From contig CM023449.1 in the NCBI GenBank assembly GCA_013339765.2, forward strand, positions 222,217,992 to 222,281,991: a DNA stretch of 64,000 nucleotides, given 5' to 3'. This DNA comes from Haemaphysalis longicornis. Its lineage: Eukaryota; Arthropoda; Arachnida; Ixodida; Ixodidae. Below the pieces are notes generated by a model, which was not told the origin of the DNA, ran no database searches, and saw only the letters and a list, made by a program, of their open reading frames with translations. Of this stretch, positions 60,401 through 63,725 are shown piece after piece (position 1 is the first letter of the stretch; every line of letters starts with the position of its first letter). The position numbers and the translations under genes were made by a program.

Positions 60401-62731
60401 CTTCCGCAGTTAAGTACCAACGAGCCGGAGTTTAAGCATTTCTGAGGTGTGCGTAAACACGTTATGCACGAAGTGTTCATTGAAGTACATTTAAGAGTGA
60501 TACTGCTCAAGCTCTTATGATTGCTCTGATTCTCTAACAATATCTTTACGTCGTAATGCTTTAAACGGTTACGAGACATGGTACAACAATGGAATTAGAT
60601 AAGGTCCTTTCATAGCTTACAAACGCATTGAGCGCAACGGGTAAACGTAATCACAAATCTTTGAAAAGCAGCACTGGGAACTCAGACGATGTGGCGTACC
60701 AGTCATGGAGATGAATCCCAGAGATAGCGGCAGGGCTCGGTTGGCGAGCAAGAGGCGTAACAGGTAATCTGGGACGTGTTCCTCGACAAGGGGGGTCCTG
60801 CATAGTAAAGGAAGAAAAAAAGAAACGGAAACACGCCTTTTGCTAGCGTCGTCAAGGTGATTTTGTCGTATACAGCAACAATTTGTCTTTCCATTGGTCT
60901 TCTGTAAGAATACCCCTTCTCGGACAGTAGAAAGACATGGATAGCATAGTTGTTGCTGCCACAACCTGTTGCCTACCGCTGCAGAAGTGAAGAGTAGTCA
61001 GATTTTTTCATCAACAAATACCCCTCTCGAAAACTAGCACATAAGTTTTAATCAGGCACCATCTTGCATGCAACGAGCATTTACAGCCACTGTTGGCTGA
61101 AACGAAAAAAATTCCAGAATCATCTGCGAATTTTGAACCTTCCCGTCCATGGCTTCAATTTATCTGGCATCCGGAGCGACTTCTTGGCAAAGTACTCAAC
61201 AAAAAGGAAGGCGTCCGGTCTAGTGTAAACCATTAAAAGATAACCTTGCACGACTCCCAATACTTTTCACATGTTTAAGTACTAAGCCCATGTCCCGAAG
61301 AGATGATACGCCCTCCACGGAAAATGCCCTGATATATTGTGACGCTGCTGGTCCAGTGCTTCCGCCGGTGCCAACTCGACAGCAGTGCACCCTCGCGTTG
61401 ATTCCGAGAGTAAGAAATGTTCATAATCAAGACAAAAAATACACACACTGCCTGCCGACTAAACAAGATAATTATTTATCATCAGTACGGGAAATCCCGA
61501 ACTGGTACCCCCCAAACGCTTCTTTGTACTAGTGGGAAAAATGTACACGGGCTCAAGAGAACACAGCACGAACACTCTCCGAGTATTTGTTCACGTACTG
61601 CCGGTACGCCATTCAGCATTTTCTGTTCGCGTCCGCGCAACGTTCTTGGTGTTTGTTTGAGACCTGCATACGTGGTATGCCTTACTTATCCTGTCAGTGA
61701 ACACCTTTTATTTTAAACTTAGTTGCCGGGTAACAATTGGTACATTTTTTGTATTTACAGAAAACGCTAAACGCCGGTTCTGACTCTAGCACAAACAAGT
61801 GACGACGATCTTGTTTAGGCAACTTTCGTTTTCACAAAACCGGCATTCCAAAAAGGCGCCACGCCTCCGCATGTTCTAACAGCGATGCTGTTTCAACGAT
61901 ATTTTCGGACGGCGAACGTGTGCGGAAAACCCTCGCTGAGTGATAACATCACCCCGCGTGCCGGCACCCCAGCTGTACCACAGCTTTGCCTGGGCGCGCT
62001 CCGGGTGAAGCTGATTCCACCACCTGCAAGAGGTAAGGTATAGCTGGTACAAGCACGGCTTCGTAAACGCGTCTGGGGTGGCTCGCTCTATCTCTTGGGA
62101 CGAGTGGTGCAGCTGTTGACGGTGCGAACTGAAAACTAATGCCAAAATAAAACAAGCGAAAAGGCCGAGAAGAAATAATGTTAATCAACTTCCCTATTGG
62201 TGTCGCACACGTAAAACCACACAAGCCGAGCGGTGGCCAACAAACGAGTTCAAACATTTTGAACAAACGCTCGTGCCACTGCGCTTCCGCCACTCGTGGA
62301 GCTTCACTGCAAAGCCTGGAGTACACACACATTGTGTATACTATAAGGACTGGGTGCTTACTGCTCATACTTGGTGCTAACTAGGACGCGACGCCGAAAC
62401 CATGACCAAGTCTCGCAGCATAATAACGCAAAAATCTTCGCCGAGTAACGAAGCATATCCCCGGATAAACTAAGCCGAACCAAGAATAAGCTAGGTGGGA
62501 AAGCGCGCTCTGCAGTTTGCCAGGCTTCGCGCCCCCAGTGCTAACTGCCCTAATTTTTTTCATTCTAACCACAAAGAAACTCGACTACAGGTATTGCTCA
62601 GCGTATGTGGAGCGCGAATAAGGCAGCACTTACCGGGGCTGGATTCGGCGGCCTGCTGCCCATAAACCCACGCCGATGTTGACGGTGAAATACCCGATGA
62701 CTGATAACGCGCCGCGGAGAGCGAGGGACAT
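12258..62731 (-). CDS. SLC5A7: High-affinity choline transporter-like gene (SLC5 family), 10 coding exons
   Basis: A member of the sodium/solute symporter family. CHT proteins take choline into cholinergic nerve endings with Na+ and Cl- for acetylcholine synthesis, at the plasma membrane and synaptic vesicles. The exons are 62634-62731, 60700-60797, 53088-53195, 43443-43598, 37415-37563, 35143-35292, 34261-34387, 30282-30499, 19300-19501 and 12258-13300. All introns are GT-AG and the phases agree at every junction, giving 782 residues. Family landmarks appear in order: a WAAGRR start, TATWVGGGY with GTAEA, TMLDPFQ, VVYTDVVQ, LGGIPWQ, VMSSVDSSMLSASS and QQFPFRT. The first Met has an in-frame TAG upstream and no earlier in-frame Met. 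The vertebrate protein is about 580 residues; the extra length is a C-terminal tail. It could be a CHT-like paralogue rather than the neuronal orthologue, since residues 34-60 diverge. Confidence 0.93.
13301..15030. other. Intron 9, 3' part: no recognised gene or repeat
   Basis: Intron sequence of the choline transporter immediately upstream of exon 10. Open frames here lack family motifs. Nothing further can be supported by eye. Confidence 0.4.
15030..16065. repeat. Dispersed repeat family C, longest copy
   Basis: Shares CTTCGTCGCTAGTT, CAATCGAAAAACTGCCTTCG and AGATAGAAGGACGATTTTTC with 20365-20545. It also shares GTCATAGCAACAGGCT, ACGAGTGGCTAC and ATGGCGCTAGGAAT, plus CTACATGCGCGTGG near its end, with 29055-29345. 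GC-rich in the middle with no convincing protein. Contains a perfect inverted repeat at 15312-15359. Confidence 0.55.
15312..15359. repeat. Perfect 15-bp inverted repeat (hairpin)
   Basis: Arms TAGAGTTCCTCTATA (15312-15326) and TATAGAGGAACTCTA (15345-15359) with an 18-base loop, at a point where repeat family C copies diverge. It may be the nested ends of a lost insertion or a structural part of the element. Confidence 0.7.
16074..16330 (+). pseudogene. THAP zinc-finger domain fragment with a possible intron
   Basis: KPHCCVPGCRSYSRFRG is followed at 16132 by GTAAGT. After an acceptor at 16211-16213 the frame reads NRFPTQTNRRRKWVDAT. This is the THAP order: the C-x(4)-C start, then RFP and a K/RW helix. 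THAP domains are C2CH DNA-binding modules found in host proteins and P-type transposases. No ATG precedes it, the SFH part is missing and the join is out of phase, so it is a decayed fragment. Confidence 0.5.
16330..16930. other. Intron 9: no recognised gene; flank of the STPR element
   Basis: Contains short open frames without known motifs. The segment just before 16960 may belong to the 5' part of the Helitron-like element, but I cannot place its terminus. Confidence 0.3.
16940..17700 (+). mobile_element. Helitron-like element copy 1, carrying an STPR-repeat ORF
   Basis: Begins near TTTTCGATGCAAAGCATCTC. A pyrimidine-rich leader with many CTCTCC units follows, then the STPR ORF. It ends with GCATCCCCTCAGGG, the palindrome TTCCCACGTGGGAA and GATGGTGTAATTTTT. 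The same leader, ORF start and ending occur inverted at 45725-46330, and the ending also follows the Pif1-type helicase fragment at 25 kb. The Helitron assignment rests on that shared ending. The 5' boundary is approximate. Confidence 0.55.
17261..17578 (+). CDS. STPR-repeat protein (23-residue tandem DNA-binding repeats), short
   Basis: 105 codons from MDANDSVSEL to the TAA at 17576-17578. The Ser/Thr-rich start is followed by repeats of about 22-23 residues: RDAERNRQRRAADSSLRERE, ALKRQRRVADPDGV and ECQRRTADSSLREREA. This matches the STPR (score and three amino-acid peptide repeat) pattern known from silk-gland FMBP-1, which binds DNA. Intact stop-free frame; AATAAA overlaps the end of the ORF. 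Probably a truncated N-terminus of a longer transposon protein; a stand-alone protein is possible. Confidence 0.6.
   Translation: MDANDSVSELAVTPSTSASQHTVRTASTSEEEAAQRRARDAERNRQRRAADSSLREREAALKRQRRVADPDGVRQLDNASECQRRTADSSLREREAAKLCPLLDK
17700..19299. other. Intron 9, 5' part: no gene recognised
   Basis: No open frame here has a recognisable domain. Near 18070 the sequence CATTAAAGGCACAGTGAAGG resembles the AGGGGCCCTGAAAGG-type end of the TTAA element at 3827 only weakly. Otherwise nothing distinct. Confidence 0.3.
19300..19501 (-). CDS. SLC5A7: Choline transporter exon 9
   Basis: Residues 369-436. Reads ASDSERAIVLRCAVLLLGAV, then STNSVFALW and SSELCYVLLFPQFIALFFLQ, ending in NAYGAVLG. This matches the CHT block with VYGLW, SDLVYIV-FPQ and NTYGA. 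The acceptor is TCTTTCTAG and the donor GTAAGTGG. Intron 8 just upstream is the longest in the gene, at 10.8 kb. Confidence 0.93.
20131..20159. repeat. Perfect 11-bp stem hairpin
   Basis: TTAAGCCTAAC at 20131-20141, a 7-base loop, then GTTAGGCTTAA at 20149-20159. More AACCTTAA and GTTA motifs follow to about 20210, suggesting the end of a fold-back element in intron 8. The stem is direct observation; a function is not known. Confidence 0.6.
20365..20545. repeat. Dispersed repeat family C, second copy
   Basis: About 180 bp matching 15050-15215, including GCTTCGTCGCTAATT, GCCTTTCGTTTGCCCAT and CAATCGAAAAACAGCGTTTG. Truncated on both sides. Same orientation as copy 1. Confidence 0.55.
21350..21560 (-). 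mobile_element. tRNA-headed SINE with a variant head, abutting the LTR
   Basis: On the minus strand from 21560: GGTGGATCAGTAGGTAAAGC resembles a tRNA A box and GAGTTCAATTCCCGG a B box. The shared SINE body follows (GGAAGCAGAAAAC, TCGGCGCGTG, GGCGCGCCTCAT). The head differs from that of the other SINEs here (GGTGGCTCAGTGG), so it is a different subfamily. Its head ends exactly where the LTR begins at 21561. Confidence 0.6.
21561..22180 (+). repeat. LTR, copy A
   Basis: Starts TGTTTTGAAGACA and ends near TATTCCATCA, followed by the primer-binding site. It aligns along its whole length with 25478-26096 (shared CTCGTCGAACCTGT, CATCTCCTCGTGC and AAGTGCATCGATT). The two differ at many positions, so they were not made by one recent insertion. 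Confidence 0.75.
22274..23437 (+). pseudogene. Gypsy gag with SCAN-like segment and zinc knuckles
   Basis: Starts MDLEKLLTP at 22274 and then loses frame. The capsid end (22960-23110) reads KIIAEQFLKTC, DLVVFIKERDCEI and AEVSDGFLEAQSLKNLGK, the pattern of SCAN-type gag. Two zinc knuckles follow: CFVSGKVGHRAPDC, with the second Cys replaced by Ser, and CSKCRKPVHKGEKC, which is complete. A 32-bp tandem expansion at 22841-22950 disrupts the middle. Gag packages the element RNA. Confidence 0.68.
22841..22950 (+). repeat. 32-bp tandem repeat within gag
   Basis: GATATTTCGATCGGTGGAT starts at 22841, 22887 and 22919, each followed by AAACGTCGG. The first matches the gag protein sequence (YFDRWIETS); the extra units add stops and shift frame. 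A local duplication that arose in this copy. Confidence 0.85.
23466..23760 (+). pseudogene. Retroviral-type aspartic protease domain of the gypsy element
   Basis: VTVQSHGKSITVLWDSGSNA carries the DSG active-site motif, followed by VIVH and an in-frame TAA near 23541, then ELVPNTCL. The open frame 23550-24068 continues through AYVKIRTPYF to YGLVMGDILGARHPYDPDPN, the usual end of these proteases. Cleaves the Gag-Pol precursor in living elements. Confidence 0.65.
24164..24505 (+). mobile_element. tRNA-derived SINE with 12-bp target-site duplication
   Basis: Flanked by AAAGACAACAGA at 24152-24163 and 24506-24517, a perfect 12-bp duplication. The head has the polymerase III boxes GGTGGCTCAGTGGATTAGGC and GAGTTCGATTCC. 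The body includes GGCGAAAAGCAAAAACGCCC and ends GGCGCGTTAAACCCTACC. The tail is long: AATA repeats, then CAGT and CAAT repeats. The same family recurs on the minus strand at 42437, 45835, 55190 and 60165. Confidence 0.9.
24406..24505. repeat. Compound microsatellite in the SINE tail
   Basis: About eleven AATA units are followed by several CAGT and then CAAT units. Expansion of a SINE tail by slippage explains it. Likely length-variable between individuals. Confidence 0.85.
25040..25275 (+). pseudogene. Pif1/Helitron-type helicase C-terminus
   Basis: The frame reads KEGVYVALSRCTNVNNLYLT, the last conserved motif (VYVALSR...LYLT) of Pif1-family DNA helicases. It continues SADGDYRFYHRDD and ends SLCRY at the stop 25273-25275. 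Only the C-terminal end survives; the ATPase motifs are absent upstream. Helitrons encode such helicases with a rolling-circle nuclease. About 80 nt later the sequence contains the ending shared with the STPR elements, which ties it to that family. Confidence 0.65.
25318..25382 (+). repeat. Shared Helitron-like 3' terminus (helicase copy)
   Basis: CATGATGCTTCGCATCCTCATCAG, then a decayed palindrome (TTTCCCCACGGGAAA) and ATGGTGAAATTTTTT. It parallels the ending at 17640-17700. Helitrons end with a short hairpin near the 3' terminus; whether this is the true end is inference. Confidence 0.5.
25478..26096 (+). repeat. LTR, copy B
   Basis: Starts TGTTTTGAAAACAG. The primer-binding site TGGCGTCCACGACAGGA (26101-26117) and a new gag start (ATG at 26182, MDLEKLLTLG) follow it. 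It is therefore a 5' LTR of a second element, not the 3' LTR of the first. A TGA interrupts gag after codon 20 and the homology stops near 26320. Confidence 0.72.
26182..26320 (+). pseudogene. Gag start of a second gypsy copy, truncated
   Basis: MDLEKLLTLGTPLGLKDSEL then a TGA where the family would continue. Nucleotide similarity to copy A continues through GCAGAGCAAGATAGCACCA and AACGCGAGGCTAACAAGGCAG and ends near 26320. Confidence 0.6.
26880..27650 (+). pseudogene. Possible very decayed LINE C-terminal RNase H region
   Basis: The plus strand contains NVTWTSGHNGLE, like the W-PGHSGLEGNE block of LINE RNase H. Farther on there is FETWEADLTISLRQDERDLL, like the C-terminal tail. Many stops. 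The long minus-strand frame here (26675-27127) looks like a shadow. Weak evidence. Confidence 0.3.
27650..29055. other. Intron 8: no gene recognised, short inverted repeat of 24880-25030
   Basis: On the minus strand 28220-28070 contains GATGATGATTGGGGCAGGAT and CCAGGGATTGACC. These resemble GATGATGATATTGGCAGGAT and CTAGGGATTGGCC at 24907-24945 on the plus strand, so a repeat unit is shared in opposite orientation. Nothing else is recognised. Confidence 0.35.
29055..29345. repeat. Dispersed repeat family C, third copy
   Basis: GTCGCCGTCATAGCAACAGG, ACGAGTGGCTAC and ATGGCGCTAGGAAT match 15225-15300. CTACATGCGCGTGGGCTA and CGCGTTTGCGTACGTGAACT match 15965-16010. The middle section differs. Confidence 0.55.
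29400..30281. other. Intron 8 next to exon 8: no gene recognised
   Basis: Around 30075-30130 the phrase GAGGGTGTCGGGGT(GTCGGGGTT)TTAG is repeated twice with short spacing. No coding region is supported. Confidence 0.3.
30282..30499 (-). CDS. SLC5A7: Choline transporter exon 8
   Basis: Residues 296-368. Contains LPLSMHHLASGWASIGGQLA followed by IVAAVMSSVDSSMLSASSLV and AHNIYY. The MSS-DSS segment matches the SLC5 helix whose paired serines help bind Na+ in related transporters; that role is family knowledge. NFTV at the start is a possible glycosylation site. The acceptor is AATTTTGCAG and the donor GTGAGGC. Confidence 0.93.
31133..31340 (+). repeat. Possible short solo LTR inside R2
   Basis: This stretch is absent from R1. 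It has TATATAA at 31209-31215 followed 9 nt later by AATAAA (31224-31229), a spacing common in LTRs. It may start TGTATCATAACTTGC and end in a CA. Termini and duplication are not certain. Confidence 0.3.
31886..32275. mobile_element. hAT-type MITE (copy in R2)
   Basis: The left end AGGGGTCCGTAAAGG is decayed. The right end CGAGGCGTAGGTTGCTGGC, preceded by CGCGGGCCACGTTCGACC, is typical of hAT/Charlie ends. Corresponds to 9267-9622, so it was present before the R copies separated or is part of R. Confidence 0.5.
33379..33774. mobile_element. TIR MITE with internal direct repeats
   Basis: Perfect 15-bp inverted ends: TAAGTGCGAATGCAC (33379-33393) and GTGCATTCGCACTTA (33760-33774). The outer TA could be a Tc1/mariner-type TA target duplication. 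Inside, a 50-bp direct repeat at 33448-33497 and 33597-33646 (CGCCCAACACCCGCAGTCAC ... GTAGCGC) is identical as far as I can see, with a 149-bp offset. GC- and purine-rich; no transposase. Confidence 0.72.
34261..34387 (-). CDS. SLC5A7: Choline transporter exon 7
   Basis: Residues 254-296. Reads VYFQQVLASDSKFAAQVLSY and then AAGCIIYAAPSIFIGATAKT, equivalent to the CHT helix 7 region. The acceptor is TGCCGCGCAG. I chose the donor GTAGTACG because it restores frame with exon 8 (AAC, Asn, across the junction). A second GT three bases downstream (GTACGT) also exists and would break the frame. Confidence 0.9.
35143..35292 (-). CDS. SLC5A7: Choline transporter exon 6
   Basis: Residues 204-253, a phase-0 exon of exactly 50 codons. 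Starts WACVPAIAKSNATD, which includes a possible N-glycosylation site (NAT) in an extracellular loop. Ends in LGGIPWQ, which joins VYFQQVLAS of exon 7 to make the conserved GGIPWQ-YFQ-VL block. The acceptor is TCTGGCGCAG and the donor GTAAGACG. Confidence 0.93.
35755..36115. repeat. Pentameric (CCAGT/ATCCA) minisatellite in a dispersed unit, copy 1
   Basis: A CCAGT-rich run (35755-35835), a unique middle, then an ATCCA-rich run (35990-36100). The second run lies between CGCCAGTGCGTCTGCCGCGG plus CTATGACGCAACACAATCCA on one side and CAATGCCCCTCGCG on the other. The same flanks enclose the run at 44031-44160, so the microsatellite is part of a mobile or duplicated unit. Confidence 0.75.
36560..37125 (-). 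pseudogene. LINE C-terminus with RT zinc-binding domain (zf-RVT)
   Basis: MAVPPGVKSFVFKLHAGVLP then MKTWMQDEGLFV, and after a frame break VDCTLCKKPETIEHVLLDCW, with the C-x2-C...H-x4-C pattern of zf-RVT. DAVFLWDVLQRTLKK follows. Differs from the RNase H LINEs nearby; zf-RVT is usual in L1/Tx1-type LINEs. 5'-truncated. Confidence 0.65.
37415..37563 (-). CDS. SLC5A7: Choline transporter exon 5
   Basis: Residues 154-203. Contains SVSIIADLNPALAIVASGST followed by GGLISVVYTDVVQALTTFVG, the SLC5 segment around helix 5. YTDVVQ is nearly invariant in the family. The acceptor is TTAATCCCAG and the donor GTGAGTGC; the exon ends on a codon border. Confidence 0.93.
37564..39430. other. Intron 4, 3' part: no gene recognised
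   Basis: Sits between the satellite array and exon 5. Short open frames lack known domains, and I see no terminal repeats. Confidence 0.3.
39773..40982 (-). mobile_element. 5'-truncated LINE 3' end (RNase H) inserted in the satellite
   Basis: Target duplication CCTTGTTGT (39764-39772) and CCTTATTGT (40983-40991). On the minus strand: LTRLSQTPAGRHILDRI, TLYVDAVAYPTRPGFAIAVV (RNase H) and VEEMAIALALNS. The C-terminal CPHCPSCGALDTLFHSICEC follows. The 3' tail is about ten CTA units. Stops show decay. Same supergroup as the LINE at 1472 but another family, as the tail differs. Confidence 0.75.
42437..42640 (-). mobile_element. tRNA-derived SINE, head-truncated, inside the satellite
   Basis: On the plus strand: a (TGAT) tail remnant, GGGGTTTAACGCGCCGACGC, AGGCGATGAGGCGCGCCGTA, CTTTTCGCCTCCATCAGAAA and GGGAATCGAACCCGCGACCT, the B box in reverse. 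The A box is missing. Clear match to the SINE at 24164. Confidence 0.85.
43443..43598 (-). CDS. SLC5A7: Choline transporter exon 4
   Basis: Residues 102-154. Reads GGVMFCKKMRAEKPLTMLDP and then LGELFWTAANLAALG, matching the KPM-R...TMLDPFQ and GE-FW-AA segments of CHT proteins. The acceptor is TCATATCCAG and the donor GTAAGCAC. Exon phase is 1 at both ends. Confidence 0.93.
44031..44160. repeat. ATCCA minisatellite in a dispersed unit, copy 2
   Basis: CGCCAGTGCGTCTGCCGCGG, then CTATGACGCAACACAATCCA, an ATCCA/AATCC run and CAATGCCCCTCGCG. Flanks identical to the unit at 35960-36115, same orientation. The preceding CCAGT run of copy 1 is absent here. Confidence 0.75.
44935..45180. mobile_element. 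Fold-back MITE candidate
   Basis: The two halves are approximate inverted copies: left CTCTAACACTCTTACACAAC and CAATAAAACACC; right GGTGTTTCTTTATTG, GGTGTAAGAGTATTG and GGGGTGTTAG. AT-rich, with repeated ACACC/GGTGT. No ORF. Boundaries approximate. Confidence 0.5.
45725..46330 (-). mobile_element. Helitron-like STPR element, copy 2, interrupted by a SINE
   Basis: On the minus strand: TTTTAGATGCAAAGCAGCTC, the CTCTCC-rich leader, CAGTTGCTGCTTC and the ORF start MDANDSSS at 45968. A SINE then replaces the rest (45835-45943). The ending GGCTTTGCATCGCCTCAGGG, TTCCAACGTGGGAAG and TGTAATTTTTTCC lies at 45780-45722. Matches 16940-17700 in order. An additional inverse copy of the palindromic end sits at 45800-45831. 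Confidence 0.6.
45835..45943 (-). mobile_element. tRNA-derived SINE (head half) inside the STPR element
   Basis: On the minus strand: CCGCCGCGGTGGCTCAGTGG and AGGTATTGCGCTGCTGAGCA, then GGGTTCGATTCCCGGCCGGG and GGCGGCCGCTTTTCTGATGG. A and B boxes present. The 3' half is missing; the break leads straight into the inverted Helitron-like end. Confidence 0.85.
46600..49250 (-). mobile_element. I-group LINE with large internal deletions
   Basis: From 49250 downward: an ORF1 region with AIKAARSPALPREHIKIIMI and NRITVICMTPDELPK, matching ORF1 of the LINE at 1472. A jump to RT (TVLVLDLQGAF, about 48315) and then CSPSKSELVLYKSKD (48150) follows. Next are GVRNTLDEVIGAQRVAQLER (47740) and RYIDAAEY of RNase H (47465). 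The zinc-knuckle end is near 46850. Endonuclease and most of RT are deleted. Non-functional. Confidence 0.72.
49250..49960. other. Intron 3: no gene recognised
   Basis: May contain the 5' end of the adjoining LINE, but no motif confirms it. A GTCGTC microsatellite stretch occurs at 49281-49293. Confidence 0.3.
49985..50205 (+). repeat. Dispersed repeat, direct copy of 10310-10525 inverse
   Basis: GAGTGCGATTAATAACATCT, GTTGACAATCAGGTTGAAAC, CCAAGCGAAGAAATTGGCAG and AACTTTTCAACGAATACCAC. The similarity ends where the RTE-like LINE begins. Confidence 0.55.
50215..51840 (+). mobile_element. RTE-type LINE fragment (endonuclease and part of RT)
   Basis: ARTLSSEGSLAVLVEDLSGI and ITGLSEIRDRKR give the RTE endonuclease beginning. 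NMAVLDKTLQIGGSLKATKR and ERFHTRLYAS form the linker. MKRRKAPGYDGITVNSLKK is the first RT block, and YRPVSQLPVV, ELFTKV and PREQARFRKGR follow. Multiple frameshifts and stops. RTE elements (including BovB) lack RNase H. RT stops abruptly at about 51845. Confidence 0.7.
51845..52500 (+). mobile_element. LINE 3' fragment with RNase H end
   Basis: RTVWTPAHASMEGNEFAHQK is the last RNase H block (W-PAH...GNE-A). VTYHKITHRFKLNRRTF follows, then frames resembling the zinc-knuckle tail and AATAAA (52477-52482). Belongs to a different LINE class than the RTE piece it adjoins, so the boundary is a chimera of two insertions. Confidence 0.6.
52500..53087. other. Intron 3 before exon 3: no gene recognised
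   Basis: A minus-strand open frame (52576-52935) has no motif I recognise; it may be a remnant of a transposon or chance. Confidence 0.3.
53088..53195 (-). CDS. SLC5A7: Choline transporter exon 3
   Basis: Residues 66-102. Contains the best CHT signature in the window, TWVGGGYVYGTAEAV, followed by GLAWCHAPVGYAFSLLIG. The acceptor is TTTGCTCGCAG and the donor GTGAGTG. This segment corresponds to helices 2-3, which contribute to the ligand and ion pathway in the LeuT-fold symporters. Confidence 0.93.
53455..54305 (+). mobile_element. CR1/Jockey-like LINE 3' end
   Basis: EYCAAVLDPQNNYLTQNLEA and IQKALR, then a frame change to RFTFSDYSSLTSVTDLKN, and later RPENYEFRR with TTKEWNT. This is the order of the post-RT domain in CR1/Jockey LINEs (EYAS-VWDP, LE-IQ-KAARF, ...EWN-LP). 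The 3' region ends in AATA-type repeats at 54277-54305. 5'-truncated. Confidence 0.6.
54310..55180. other. Intron 2, 3' part: no gene recognised
   Basis: Short open frames without known domains; AT-rich. Nothing further can be supported. Confidence 0.3.
55190..55335 (-). mobile_element. Diverged SINE body
   Basis: GGGCTTAACGACGCGGAAGC, CCGTAGTGAAGCACTCCAGG, TTAATATCGACCA and GCGCCGAAAACACGGGTGTT follow the order of the SINE body at 42440-42570. More diverged than the others and without a clear head. Confidence 0.5.
56008..57680 (+). pseudogene. LINE ORF2: end of endonuclease and reverse transcriptase
   Basis: Open from 56008 to 56631 (VTDWDAFRGSLPGEM, RKLRKKIAELNRVIEAHC). After a frame change: RAALHDLNTRSAAGPDRVTN, LIPKPGKPPDIGSLRPISLT and VIGFRSKLGTQEA, then LGLDLQSAFNKV. 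After another: SVGTPQGSVISPLIFNLVMI, a decayed YDDDITLWV and LVCSPSKSELLVVPPK. The catalytic YADD is changed to YDDD, and a TAA precedes it at 57326. Confidence 0.78.
57690..58380. mobile_element. 690-bp insertion of unknown class within the LINE
   Basis: LINE homology stops after IRLIKR (57682) and resumes at SSRRAGGMKE (58381), adjacent residues in the copy at 1472. The insert has TTGATCTTG/TTCTTGTT repeats at 58030-58130 and no ORF. Both edges carry TTA. I see no inverted ends. Confidence 0.7.
58403..59763 (+). pseudogene. LINE ORF2 C-terminal part: thumb and RNase H
   Basis: MKEASLTRLVQSFAVSHIAY, VLIRRAYKAALGI and GVHNTLEEIAEAKRTAELER, then a frame change near 58800. RNase H follows: AVYVDAAEYQGRRGAFAAVV, HAEEVVIALALA, LSDSMTAVQNYARG and IKWFPTHMGR, then NHNETANEAARG (catalytic Asp, Glu, Asp, His visible). 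Ends CRVCESERATAAHILCDCEQ and a stop at 59761. One frameshift is the main damage. Confidence 0.8.
60165..60270 (-). mobile_element. SINE head fragment
   Basis: On the minus strand: CACGGTGGCTCAGTGGGTAA with GCGTTG, then ACGCGGGTCGATCC and GCGGTGGCCGCTTTTGAGAT. A and B boxes recognisable but changed. Close to the end of the LINE at 59860. Confidence 0.65.
60700..60797 (-). CDS. SLC5A7: Choline transporter exon 2
   Basis: I found this short exon because the phases of exons 1 and 3 did not match. It runs from the acceptor TATGCAG to the donor GTACGC, is 98 bp, and supplies residues 33-66. Its end, LGFISMT, continues directly into ATWVGGGY of the next exon, as in CHT helix 2. The stretch RLLLANRALPL stands where other CHTs have their VGGR-type motif, so this exon is the most divergent part of the core. 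Confidence 0.85.
60800..62633. other. Intron 1: no other gene recognised
   Basis: Lies between exons 1 and 2. A few open frames (for example minus 61876-62145) carry no known motif. No repeats recognised. Confidence 0.35.
62634..62731 (-). CDS. SLC5A7: Choline transporter exon 1 (start codon)
   Basis: Encodes residues 1-32 plus two bases of codon 33. ATG is at 62731-62729. The product is a first membrane helix ending in GVGLWAAGRR, the typical CHT beginning. A consensus donor (GTAAGT) follows at 62633. Reading upstream in frame, a TAG lies about 60 nt before the ATG with no Met between. Any upstream untranslated exon is not visible. Confidence 0.9.
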
Positions 62732-63694
62732 GGCGCAGCTCGCTGGTTCCGCTACTTCTTCTTCGCTGCTCTCGCGCCTGGCACTGAGGGCCCCGTTTAG
62801 CTACCAGCTCCTCTTCACTGGAACCGCACCACACTCGAATAACAGAAAATCAAGTGCGCCCGTGTTAAGTCGGCATATGCACCCAGTGTATCACGAATAT
62901 CGTGCAGAATACTTATAATGTGCTCAGAAAAACCTTCTACGCATTACAAAAATGGGGTGTTTTAGCTCAGAATAACCGCCATGACGAGCCAGTGTCATTG
63001 TAAATGACGAGAAAGAGCAAGACAGGAAGAACATCTTTATTCGCGATTTCATAGGTACATGATGGTTCAGGCACCAGCCCTGTGGGGGCCGCCCCCGAGT
63101 TCTTGCTGGCCGCTCGGTCCTGTCTATCTTCATCGGCTATGTCGAAAGTTCCGACTTCATGCGTTTGGGTGTGGGAGATGGGGATTACTGGCATGCCCAT
63201 AGCAGTAGCTATAGGGGTACCGGGCTGGAGGAAGAAGTTGGAGTTGCTATAATAATGTATGGGGCAGATATTTTGGGGTAGGAGTTGGTGGGGACAGAAC
63301 AGATAAAGGGGGGGGGGGCGGTGTAGGACTTGGTCTGGATTCGGCGAAGTGTGGTCACCTATGTCTGCCCGGAAAAGATGAGGGTGAGTAGCGAGAACTG
63401 CTGAATCTTGTATCTGGTGTATTGGTTTCAGGGAAAAAAAAAGGATGTGCATTGGGGATACTATCGAGTACGGCAGGAAGCTCACCTGAGCCCCTCAACA
63501 CAGCTCCCTACAAGCCGAAGAAGCGGCGATTAAATTTGTGCTCATTTAAAGAAACGCCCAAGCTACCTTCACAAACCCTCAGCGGACGTGCTGCAACTTT
63601 GAAAAGAGCAGAATGCATGTCTTACCGATTTGAGTAATCAATCAGAGCCCACTGAAGAGATTACTGAGGATTGTGTCGGCATCAGCTCACAGTG

Positions 63695-63725
<31 letters not shown>

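Noticed and set aside
62967..63485. 172-codon minus-strand gene upstream of the transporter
   Set aside because: No recognised domain and low-complexity DNA within it; kept only as a note in the flank entry.
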